From: Prolixibacteraceae bacterium
Lineage (GTDB): Bacteria > Bacteroidota > Bacteroidia > Bacteroidales > Prolixibacteraceae
NCBI GenBank assembly: GCA_025210775.1
Contig: JAOARB010000020.1
Coordinates: 124,001 to 188,000, forward strand
Direction: 5' to 3'
DNA length: 64,000 nucleotides
Shown one piece after another: positions 36,504 to 45,900 of this stretch (the first letter of the stretch is position 1; every line of letters begins with the position of its first letter). The translations under genes and the position numbers were made by a program. The notes beneath the pieces are model-generated. The model saw only the letters and a list, made by a program, of their open reading frames with translations. It was not told where the DNA came from and searched no databases.

Positions 36504-38687
36504 TTACAATAAATGGAAAGCTACTGTTACTCCAGCCATAACAATAGAAACCATACTCATTAATTTAATCAAGATATTTAAACTTGGTCCAGATGTATCT
36601 TTGAATGGATCTCCGACAGTATCACCAATGACTGTTGCCTTATGAACGTCACTTCCTTTTCCGCCAAGATTACCTTCTTCTACATATTTCTTTGCATTAT
36701 CCCAAGCACCACCTGCATTAGCCATAAAAACAGCTAATACAAATCCACTTGACAAACCGCCAACCAATAATCCCATAACACCTGCTACACCTAAAATTAA
36801 ACCTACAATAATTGGAATTACAATAGCAATAATTGAAGGTAGAATCATCTCCAACTGTGCCCCCTTAGTCGAGATCTCAACACAACGAGAATAATCAGGT
36901 TCTTCCTCTCCTTTTAGGATTCCCTTATAAGTTTTAAACTGTCTTCGCACTTCTGCAACCATTTTCTGAGCAGCACGACCAACTGCATTCATGGTAAGTC
37001 CACAAAATAGAAATGCCATCATACTACCTATAAACAAACCTACAAGTACTTTAGGATTCATAAGGTTTACTTCATAATAATGCATAAAATCGACAAAGCT
37101 AGCTTTGTGAAGCGGAATTGATTCTCCGCCTACATTTAGAGTTTCATTTCCCAGACGAAGTAAACCAACTTTTAACTCTTCAATATATGATGCTAATAGT
37201 GCTAAACCAGTCAGTGCTGCCGACCCAATAGCAAAACCTTTACCTGTTGCAGCTGTTGTGTTACCAAGTGAGTCTAAAGCATCTGTACGAACACGAACTT
37301 CCTCACCTAAACCACTCATTTCTGCATTTCCACCTGCATTATCAGCAATAGGCCCATAAGCATCTGTAGCTAATGTAATACCTAACGTAGAAAGCATTCC
37401 CACAGCAGCAATACCTATACCATAAAGTCCTACACCAACATTAGAAAAATCAAACTGTGCAGCAAATAAGTACGAAAGGATAATACCTACAACAATAGAT
37501 AAGACAGGTATCGCAGTTGAAATCATACCTGTACCAATACCTGATATTACAACTGTAGCAGGACCTGTCTCTGCACTCTCTGCAATCTTCTGTGTAGGTC
37601 TAAAAGCTTGTGAAGTATAGAATTCAGTACTCTTACCTATGATAAGTCCTACGATCAAACCAGTTACAATAGATCCACCAATCCATAAATCCATCCCTAG
37701 CATATAGATAATCCCGAAAGAAAAAATCGCAATAAATACAGAACTAAAATTAATTCCTTTACCCAATGATTTTAACAATTGATTCTGTGTTGCATTCTCA
37801 TCTGTGCGAACCAAAAATATACCCAATATAGACAATACAATACCAACTGCTGCAATCAACATTGGAGCCATAACAGCATTTAATTGTGCTTCAGCAGAGA
37901 AATGAAAGGCAGAAGCTCCAAGAGCTGCTGTTGCTAAGATAGAACCACAATAAGACTCATATAAGTCTGCTCCCATACCTGCAACATCCCCAACATTATC
38001 TCCTACATTATCCGCAATAGTAGCTGGATTACGTGGATCATCTTCTGGGATACCTGCCTCAACCTTACCAACTAAATCGGCACCCACATCCGCAGCCTTA
38101 GTAAAGATACCTCCTCCAACACGAGCAAAAAGAGCTTGAGTAGAAGCTCCCATCCCGAAAGTTAACATGGTCGTCGTAAGTACTATCATCTTTTCACCCT
38201 CTTGAAGAGAATCAAAAGCATACTGTAACACTACAAACCAAACAGAAATATCCAACAATCCTAATCCAACAACAACCAATCCCATCACAGCACCAGAACG
38301 AAAAGCAATCTTTAAACCTAAATTTAAAGAATCTCTTGCTGCATTTGCTGTTCTTGCAGAAGCCATGGTAGCTGTTCGCATTCCAATAAAACCAGCAAGA
38401 CCTGAGAAAAAACCACCCGTAAGGAAAGCAAACCAGACCCATTTATTTTGTAACCCTGGTCCATAAGCCATCCATGCAAAAAGAATACATAAAGTCAAAA
38501 ACACCCATCCAACAACCTTATATTGTTGTTTTAAATAAGCATTCGCACCATCTCTAACATGTTTAGCAATTTTTCGCATCTCTGGAGTCCCTTCGTCTTG
38601 TTTTAACATATTACGATAAAAATAATATGCAAAAGACAAGGCTAATATTGATGCTACGGGGACAATTAAAAATAGTGTCATTTCCAT
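36504..38687 (-). CDS. hppA: Membrane-bound ion-pumping pyrophosphatase
   Basis: Couples pyrophosphate hydrolysis to H+ and/or Na+ pumping across the inner membrane. The 727-residue protein has about 16 membrane helices and the catalytic motifs [48 protein letters not shown] and [17 protein letters not shown]. In the [10 protein letters not shown] motif the key position is alanine, as in K+-dependent enzymes, where K+-independent ones carry lysine. The ion choice (H+, Na+ or both) cannot be read with confidence. No other energy gene is adjacent. Confidence 0.96.
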   Translation of the reverse strand: MEMTLFLIVPVASILALSFAYYFYRNMLKQDEGTPEMRKIAKHVRDGANAYLKQQYKVVGWVFLTLCILFAWMAYGPGLQNKWVWFAFLTGGFFSGLAGFIGMRTATMASARTANAARDSLNLGLKIAFRSGAVMGLVVVGLGLLDISVWFVVLQYAFDSLQEGEKMIVLTTTMLTFGMGASTQALFARVGGGIFTKAADVGADLVGKVEAGIPEDDPRNPATIADNVGDNVGDVAGMGADLYESYCGSILATAALGASAFHFSAEAQLNAVMAPMLIAAVGIVLSILGIFLVRTDENATQNQLLKSLGKGINFSSVFIAIFSFGIIYMLGMDLWIGGSIVTGLIVGLIIGKSTEFYTSQAFRPTQKIAESAETGPATVVISGIGTGMISTAIPVLSIVVGIILSYLFAAQFDFSNVGVGLYGIGIAAVGMLSTLGITLATDAYGPIADNAGGNAEMSGLGEEVRVRTDALDSLGNTTAATGKGFAIGSAALTGLALLASYIEELKVGLLRLGNETLNVGGESIPLHKASFVDFMHYYEVNLMNPKVLVGLFIGSMMAFLFCGLTMNAVGRAAQKMVAEVRRQFKTYKGILKGEEEPDYSRCVEISTKGAQLEMILPSIIAIVIPIIVGLILGVAGVMGLLVGGLSSGFVLAVFMANAGGAWDNAKKYVEEGNLGGKGSDVHKATVIGDTVGDPFKDTSGPSLNILIKLMSMVSIVMAGVTVAFHLL

Positions 38688-38806
38688 AGTTTCATTTATT
38701 TAAGTTATTAAGCCTTATAAAGTTATTAAAGAAGCTTTGTATATCAAAGGAAAGATCTCATATTTTCATATTTTATCACATCTAAACTATATAGGTTATT
38801 ACAAAT

Positions 38807-38842
38807 AAAAAAGAGAAGTGTAATAACACACCTCTCTTCTTA
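38807..38842 (-). terminator. Terminator of the tail-fibre/T9SS operon
   Basis: On the minus strand an 11-bp stem with one wobble (AAGAGAGGTGT with ACACTTCTCTT), followed by TTTTTATTT, 25 bases after the OmpA-domain gene. Confidence 0.75.
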
Positions 38843-38866
38843 CAGTTTTCTATCTTACGATAGGTA

Positions 38867-40786
38867 TTATCTCTCAACAAAAGTAAAAGTCACAACACGA
38901 CTTATTGCATCTTTTTTATACATGTTTCCTCTAATTTCTTTGTCATAGACATGTTTAACCCCTTTTGCAGCTATTGTAATTCTTTCTTTCTTAATACCTC
39001 GACTCAATAGATACCTCTCAACAATACGGGCTCTTCTATACGCTAACTTCATATTATAAGCTACACTACCACGACTATCAGTAAAACCATCTAAACGAAT
39101 ATTATACTGAGGATACTTATTCATAAATTCTACCAATCGATCTAAATCATTTGCCCCAGTATATATCAAATCATTACTATCAAATTCAAAATAGACATAT
39201 GGTAATAAAAGGCTATCCTTCTTACAATGGATTAAATTACTTTCTCTAAAATCTTCTTCATTACCAGGATTCAAACTTAAAAGAACTGTATCTAAGACCT
39301 CTTCTGTTCTCAATACAACCAAGCAATGATCCTTTTTGTAATTAAACTCGATATTGTCATCTAATGCTGGATCAAAAGACAAATACATATCAGGTTGTTG
39401 ATAGATTGTATCCTTTAAAAATACAGGTATAATCGTATTGGCAATATGTGGATCCTCATCTTTATACACAACACCCAAAACATCTATATCATCTCGTTTA
39501 CTTTGCAACTCAGCAGCCTCTCCTCTTATTAAATCACTTGACACTCTTACTCCTTTATAACGATTATGAACAAATAGAGAATCATTTCGTATAAAATGCC
39601 ATAAGCGATCTTTACCATCAACTCCCTCTCTATTAGACACAAAATACCCATTTGTTAATGAACTCTCAACATAACCGATATCATCAAGAGAACTATTATA
39701 TGGCTTACGTAAGTTCTTTACTTCAGCTAATGAATCGTTCATCTCAATCAAAAATATATCATATCCTCCATAACCTAGATGCCCCTTACTAGAAAAAAAG
39801 AGTAAACCATTGCGTTCAAAAGGAAACCCTTCATCATATTCAGTATTAATCTTACTACCCATATTCACAGGAGTTTCCCATCCACCATCTCCTTTATCAA
39901 CATAATAAATATCAAGACCTCCATAACCACCTGGCATATCTGAAGAGAAATAGATTCTTCCCTCTTCTTTACTATAATATGGATGCGTACATCCATACTC
40001 AGGATTATTAAAAGACAAAGTCTCAAAATTCATTTCATCAGAATTTAAATCCATCTGATAGACATAAAGTTTATTTTCTCCTCTTTTACTAATCTCGCCT
40101 GATTTCTTAACTTTTCTTGTTATAAAACGATATTCTGAGGCATTCCCACTAAACAATAACGTGGAATCTGCAATAATTTGCGGAGAATTCAAGTTTAAAG
40201 GCCATGCGATATTATCATTAAAGAATGTGGTTTCATTGTTCACTAAATTATGCCATTGTAATTGAAAGCCTTTATCTTCTACAACCGTTGGCAATAATAG
40301 ACTATCCCCATTTAATGTAACACCATTTATTGTAAAAACATTGGGTAAAAATATTTCGTCTAAAATAACCGAAGAATCTTTAAATTCTTTATGCATACTC
40401 CAATCACATGATGCAATCAAATCTTGAGGTATAATTTTCATCTCATTAAAGACCTCCTTTGCTCTTTCATATTGCTCTACTTGACGTAGAACATTACCAT
40501 AATCCAACATAAAGAAACTATCAAAAGGCCACCTTTTTAAACGAACCTTTTCATATAATTCAACAGCTTTATTAGGATTGTGCATACAAGAATAGCTATA
40601 TGCCAATTTTAGATTTATTCTTGGTGTTCGTTCTTTTCTAGATAATCGTTCCCATATCTCAATTGCATCTGAATAATCTTCAGCAATATAAGCATCCTCT
40701 CCACTTTGTTTCAAACTAGATTGTCCAAAACAAGTAGATGAAAACATTATCAAGATAGAACAAAATATTATTAATATTTTCTTCAT
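38867..40786 (-). CDS. PorE-like protein: TPR, beta-propeller (PD40) and OmpA-type peptidoglycan-binding domain
   Basis: Periplasmic or outer-membrane-associated linker of a type IX secretion module. The 639-residue product starts with a signal peptide at the ATG 40786 (the TTG two codons upstream is less likely). TPR-like helices follow (residues about 25-150; AEDYSDAIEIWERL, NPNKAVELYEKV, QYERAKEVFNEM), then a WD40/PD40 propeller (about 190-400; GRIYFSSDMPGGYGGLDIYYV, GLLFFSSKGHLGYGGYDIFLI), a middle domain, and an OmpA C-terminus (about 530-639; YVYFEFDSNDL, GFTDSRGS, AYRRARIVERYLLSRGI) that binds peptidoglycan. The domain order is that of PorE of the T9SS. It lies directly downstream of a PorP/SprF-like gene (45-base gap), as such pairs often do. 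Confidence 0.88.
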   Translation of the reverse strand: MKKILIIFCSILIMFSSTCFGQSSLKQSGEDAYIAEDYSDAIEIWERLSRKERTPRINLKLAYSYSCMHNPNKAVELYEKVRLKRWPFDSFFMLDYGNVLRQVEQYERAKEVFNEMKIIPQDLIASCDWSMHKEFKDSSVILDEIFLPNVFTINGVTLNGDSLLLPTVVEDKGFQLQWHNLVNNETTFFNDNIAWPLNLNSPQIIADSTLLFSGNASEYRFITRKVKKSGEISKRGENKLYVYQMDLNSDEMNFETLSFNNPEYGCTHPYYSKEEGRIYFSSDMPGGYGGLDIYYVDKGDGGWETPVNMGSKINTEYDEGFPFERNGLLFFSSKGHLGYGGYDIFLIEMNDSLAEVKNLRKPYNSSLDDIGYVESSLTNGYFVSNREGVDGKDRLWHFIRNDSLFVHNRYKGVRVSSDLIRGEAAELQSKRDDIDVLGVVYKDEDPHIANTIIPVFLKDTIYQQPDMYLSFDPALDDNIEFNYKKDHCLVVLRTEEVLDTVLLSLNPGNEEDFRESNLIHCKKDSLLLPYVYFEFDSNDLIYTGANDLDRLVEFMNKYPQYNIRLDGFTDSRGSVAYNMKLAYRRARIVERYLLSRGIKKERITIAAKGVKHVYDKEIRGNMYKKDAISRVVTFTFVER

Positions 40787-40831
40787 AATCAAAAGATATA
40801 ATACATCATTAGTAAAAACTAAACCTATACA

Positions 40832-41782
40832 CTAAAATCGTGGACTTTGAATCTTCAATCGTTTCTTATTCTTACACTTTATTCTATAAGTCAGCAAAGC
40901 TTCATGACTACTAAAATGCTCATGCACAATAGTACTATATTCATAAGCATATCCTAGTCTTAGATTCTGAGTTAGTCTTACATAGAACAGCCCTAAGAAT
41001 TCTTTTTTAGTTCGATATGAAGCACCTAAGCCTACATAATTATTCCAATCAACCATCATATTTAAATCTACATTCAATGGATATTCAGGAACATATCTCA
41101 ATAAGGTTGAGAAATTCAGATAGAAATTACCACCTAATGGATATTCATATCCACTCTGAAGATATAAATGCAACTGTTTATCATTAAATTTAGTTTTAAC
41201 ACTTTCTTCCCCATTCTCTATCGAAACTTCATTATTCAATATACTAGGCACAAATACCCCCACATAAAACCTTGGAATAAAATAATAGACTCCTAACTGG
41301 AAATCTGGAGTAATAACAGACTCTACATCTGCGGCAAAAAGAGGATCATTCTCTTCTCCAGTAATAACTGATGTGTAATCCTTATTGTGACAAACAATTC
41401 CTCCACTAATACCAAATGAGATATACTGATCCTTTAAAATCTGTAATCGATAAGAATAAGCACCCATCGCTCGTAACTCCTTATGAACACCAACTTCAGC
41501 TTGGTAAACACTTAATCCAGCCCCCATCTTCTCAAAAGGCACAGATACATTTAATGCATATAGTTTTGGGGCTCCTTCTACACCAACCCACTGTTGTCGA
41601 ACCAATAAGGCTCCACGAATATCACAATAACTTCCCATTGCTGCAGGATTAAATAGTGCGTGGTGATACATATATTGACCGACCTCTATTTTCTTTTGTG
41701 CATATAAAGGAGTTAAAAACAACACTCCCAGCATTACCAGAAATAGCCGACATTTTTTTTGTTTTATATATTTAAACATCAT
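40832..41782 (-). CDS. PorP/SprF-family type IX secretion outer-membrane protein
   Basis: Outer-membrane barrel of the PorP/SprF family; SprF-type members are needed for export of proteins with type B C-terminal sorting domains such as SprB. The 316-residue product has a signal peptide (RLFLVMLGVLFLTPLYAQ) and the family pattern QYMYHHALFNPAAMGSYCDI (NPA motif), RQQWVGVEGAPKLYALNVS, GAGLSVYQAEVGVHKE, and later strands LGVYYFIPRFYVGVFVPSIL. The neighbour upstream encodes a type B sorting-domain protein and the one downstream a PorE-like protein, exactly the context of a dedicated SprF exporter. Confidence 0.92.
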   Translation of the reverse strand: MMFKYIKQKKCRLFLVMLGVLFLTPLYAQKKIEVGQYMYHHALFNPAAMGSYCDIRGALLVRQQWVGVEGAPKLYALNVSVPFEKMGAGLSVYQAEVGVHKELRAMGAYSYRLQILKDQYISFGISGGIVCHNKDYTSVITGEENDPLFAADVESVITPDFQLGVYYFIPRFYVGVFVPSILNNEVSIENGEESVKTKFNDKQLHLYLQSGYEYPLGGNFYLNFSTLLRYVPEYPLNVDLNMMVDWNNYVGLGASYRTKKEFLGLFYVRLTQNLRLGYAYEYSTIVHEHFSSHEALLTYRIKCKNKKRLKIQSPRF

Positions 41783-41839
41783 ATTTCATATTGAAAAGTT
41801 TACAAAAAACACACGGATAAGATGAACCCAACGAAAAAT

Positions 41840-42901
41840 TTATTTGGTCTTTAATTCAATATATCCTTTATGAACATCATGTCGATTGTCTACATCCTTA
41901 TAAAAGATATAATAATATGTACCATCTTCTAACAAATCGTCTCCATCACGAAGCACACCATTACCCGTACGGCCATCCCAGTCGTTCGTATATGGGTGTT
42001 TGTCATACAAAATATCTCCAGATTCATTAAAGACGATTAAACGACAATTAGGACAATCATCTATTTCAGAAATAATAAAATAATCATTTATTCCATCACC
42101 ATTGGGAGTAAAACCAGAAGGGAAAACCCTATTGTTTTTTTCTTCAAAAGCAAAAACAGTCATTTTGGAAACCTCTTCTGCCTTATCTATATTTATCAAA
42201 TTAGAGAAATGAGATATCGATCCTACTGAAGACCATAAGGAATTATTAAGTACCCACAAACTGAACTTACTTTCATCTAAATTATCTTCTTCATGATCGA
42301 AGTATCGAAATGACACTTCCTCAATATCTACAAGAGGAAAGAATGAATACGTTCTTAAAATACTTCTATTTCCATCATGTAACTCTTGATAATTTGTTCT
42401 TCTTAGCTCTAATTCGCCACTGTAATTACTCAAACTCATATTTAAACCAAGGTTACCTGGAGCAATCTCTTCTAGCTTATTTACATCTTCTTTCACAACA
42501 ATTGCACCAGTGGAAGAGGAGAAGATATAACTATCTTCTCTCTCATTTATTAATCTGCCATTTAATATCAAATCATTGTTCTCAATATCAACGATTCCTG
42601 AATTAAAATGAATATTCTTATCTACGGTTATTTCCGAACTGAATATATAATCTCCATCCACAATCAAACTCTGTAGAAAGATGTCGCCATGAAGTAAAAA
42701 CTCATTCCCTGTTGAGATAATATGCAAAGACGAATTATCTTCAAAATGGATCTTTCCATCCACTTCTAAAGAAGAGTTTTTTAAAACAATATATGTCTGA
42801 TCAAAAACATTAAGATCACCGGACTTTATATAGACCCCTTGTGAAAAGGACAATATAGGAATGAAGATAGTCCATACTATTATTAGTGCCATCTTTTTCA
42901 T
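41840..42901 (-). CDS. Secreted protein with T9SS type B (gliding-type) C-terminal sorting domain
   Basis: Small T9SS substrate of 353 residues. Signal peptide MKKMALIIVWTIFIPILSFSQ; then a beta-rich region of about 230 residues (short repeated strand patterns such as SSLEVDGKIHFEDNSSLHII, FNSGIVDIENNDLILNGRL) and a C-terminal sorting domain from about residue 255 (FPSGFTPNGDGINDYFIISE, CPNCRLIVFNESGDILYD, NDWDGRTGNG, DGTYYYIFYKD, KGYIELKT), a close fit to the CHU_C/type B domain. It begins 8 bases after the stop of the giant fibre-like gene and is followed by a SprF-like gene, so the sorting domain probably brings itself, and perhaps the fibre protein, to the export machine. Confidence 0.92.
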   Translation of the reverse strand: MKKMALIIVWTIFIPILSFSQGVYIKSGDLNVFDQTYIVLKNSSLEVDGKIHFEDNSSLHIISTGNEFLLHGDIFLQSLIVDGDYIFSSEITVDKNIHFNSGIVDIENNDLILNGRLINEREDSYIFSSSTGAIVVKEDVNKLEEIAPGNLGLNMSLSNYSGELELRRTNYQELHDGNRSILRTYSFFPLVDIEEVSFRYFDHEEDNLDESKFSLWVLNNSLWSSVGSISHFSNLINIDKAEEVSKMTVFAFEEKNNRVFPSGFTPNGDGINDYFIISEIDDCPNCRLIVFNESGDILYDKHPYTNDWDGRTGNGVLRDGDDLLEDGTYYYIFYKDVDNRHDVHKGYIELKTK

Positions 42902-42909
42902 AGTACCTC

Positions 42910-45900
42910 CTATTTAACTCTGATGATATAATTTACAGCAACATTCTTTGGTCTTGTCTCAGAACCACCCGTTGAATTCGTCGTTTTACTTTGATTTGAT
43001 GCATTAATAGTTACATTATTAGGACCACCACCAGTTCTGTTATCATTTGAACTAGAGTTGTCTATGTATGTATGACTATGTGCTTTTAATTCATCATCTT
43101 GATAACTACCTAAGGCTCTACCACTATCGTATCCTTTACCATTATCTAAACCTCTTAAAAATACTCCACGTAGATCTGGCAAATTAGTAGATCCTAAAAC
43201 ATTCATCAACTGTGGATATTGAGCACTACTAAATGTAGAACCATCACATAACATCCATCCATCAGGAATAGTAGTTCCCATAAAAGGCTGTATTGAGCCA
43301 ATAGGTACACCAATCTCTGTCCAAATACCAGTAAAAAGATAAAGGTTGTTCTTGTCGGTATCAAAAACGACCAATCCAATAGCAGGATTAATAATTGCAT
43401 TACGTTGGGCAGTTGTCATTCGTGGAGGCAAGAAACCTTGTGTTGTACTTTTCACTTCTAATTTTGCAGAAGTTTCTATTGCAGAACCAGCTGTTCCAAT
43501 TCCTACACGACTATCTTTGGTCACTCTCATTACTTCAAGGTTTTGAGCCTTAACAACTACATCAGCCGCATTCGTTGATCCAATAAAATCAGTAGACTCA
43601 TTAACAGATGAGTTGCCTGTAGTATTCCATGTTGCATTATCTGGATCAATTGAAACCCACATTGTTCCATTATAAGAAAAAGGAGTATTTAAAGTAGTAT
43701 CATACACGATCAACCCCTCTGAAGGATTATTTATTGCTTCACGTTCAACTTGAGTCATCCTAGGCAACAAGAAACCTTTAGTTGTGCTGTTAACCTCAAA
43801 TGCTGCCGATGGATTAATTGTTCCTGTACCCACCATCACATCTCCTACTAAATTTGTATTCTGATGTACTGTTAAGTTACCACTATTGTCTATGGTTAAT
43901 CCTTCATTATCTCCATCATTACTCAAATAATTGCCATCAAGCTGAATATTTTGAGTCGCGGTATGATTACCCATGCCACTATGAGAATCAATATTTTCCC
44001 ATGCTGTACCATCATAATAGCTAAACTGATTCACAGAAGTATTATAAACCAATAACCCTTTGGTAGGATTAGGAATCACATCACGTTGAGTTGTAGTCAT
44101 TCTTGGAATAAGAATACCTTTTGTACTACTTGTAATATCCAAAATTGAAGAAGCAGCAACAGTACTAGCTCCAATAGAAGTCACCCCCAGTATATGCACA
44201 TCTGAATTTGCTGTAAGCAACTCTTCAACTAACAATTGCTTATTAACATCAACATCTCCAACACTGTTAATTGCGATACCTTTGGCAGTTCCATCATTAG
44301 ACAACCAATTAGAACCTAAAGCTATGTTCTGAGTAGCTGTATGATTACCGAGGTTATCTTTTAAACTAGTCAGATCTACACTATTACCATCAATAATTGA
44401 TAGGTTTGTTCCACTAAAGCTAAGGGTCTGATCATCTGAATCAATACTACTAATATCAATACTATTTCCTCCACTAATAGCCAAACTTGTTGATGTCAAT
44501 GAAAGATTTTGACGATAAACAGCTAAATCAACAGTTGTCGCGTCTCGTGATAAACTTAGCACATCTGCAGCTAAAGATAAATCTTGATTATCAGCTATTG
44601 AAATATCAACTGTATTCCCATTAGAAATAGATAAATCATGTCCTGTTAAACTAAGAGTCTGAGCATCCGTATTATCTTCATATTTACTTAAATCGACAGT
44701 TGTAACATCATTTGTCAATCTCAACTCATTTCCAACTAACTCTAGATCCTGATTATCGGTGTTATCCTTATAATCTGACAGATCAACATTATTTCCATCT
44801 GAAATAGATAATAAATTAGTCATATTATCTAAACTCAAATTTTGAACATATTTAGACAAATCTACACCCACTGGTGATCCTGTGATATTCAAAGTATTTC
44901 CAGTCAGGCTAAGTTCCTGATTATCCGTACCAATTAACCCTGATAAATCGACACTATTCCCATCAGATATCGACAAGAGTGAACCGACTAATCCTAAATT
45001 CTGATCATCTGTATCATCAAGATATTTAGAAAGGTCAACCATTGCAGAAGAATTTGATAATGATAATTCATCTCCTGTTAAGTTTAAGTCTTGTAACTCA
45101 TTAGTAGAATCACTATCTCCTTCAACACTATTAAACGTAGTTTCAACCCAAGAAGCCCCATTCCATACTAAAACAGTTCCATTTCCTCCAACTGCATTTT
45201 GTAATTTAGTATATGTAATCGTATGATCCTCTATTTTGCTATTATCCACGCTATTAATCGCCAAATCATCATTTGTAACAGCCGCTGAAGAGATTGAAAC
45301 AATTCCATCCTGTGTAATTGTCACATCTCCACTAACATTACGACTTCGCCATTTTGATCCATCCGAAATTAACACGTTTCCGCTATTCATATTAGATGCA
45401 TTAACATCTGCAATATCCGAAATACTAGACACATTTTTATCTATCTGGTCCCAAGTATAATCACCTGTTTCTGCTGTAATTACACCTATTCGACCAAATA
45501 CAGTTGCAACAGCATTACTACTACTAATCTTGCTCCATCCTACAGAAGTTCCTAGAACAATATCTCCAGAATTAAATAATATACTTCCTGAACCTAGATT
45601 TACTGATCCATCTTGAGTTGCAACATAATATTTACCAATTATTCCAGAATCACTATTATCTAAGGTAGGAGTATTGGTTACAGGATTCCAAACTCCTTCA
45701 TATTCTAGAGTCCCCGCTATTGGAGCTGGATCCCATACAGAACCATTCCATTTCAAAACTTCATCCGTATTTGCAGACATTGGATTCAGTTTTGCTGCAG
45801 TAACACTTGAATTAGCCAATTTTGAAGTTGTCACAGCATTATTGACTATCTTATTTGTTCCAACAGAAGAGTTGGCTATCTTAGAACCATTAACAATACC

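Noticed and set aside
42910..43312. Hidden T9SS sorting domain at the end of the fibre protein
   Set aside because: The last 130 residues fit the tail-collar pattern and lack the NGDGxND-type motif seen in the neighbour at 41840.
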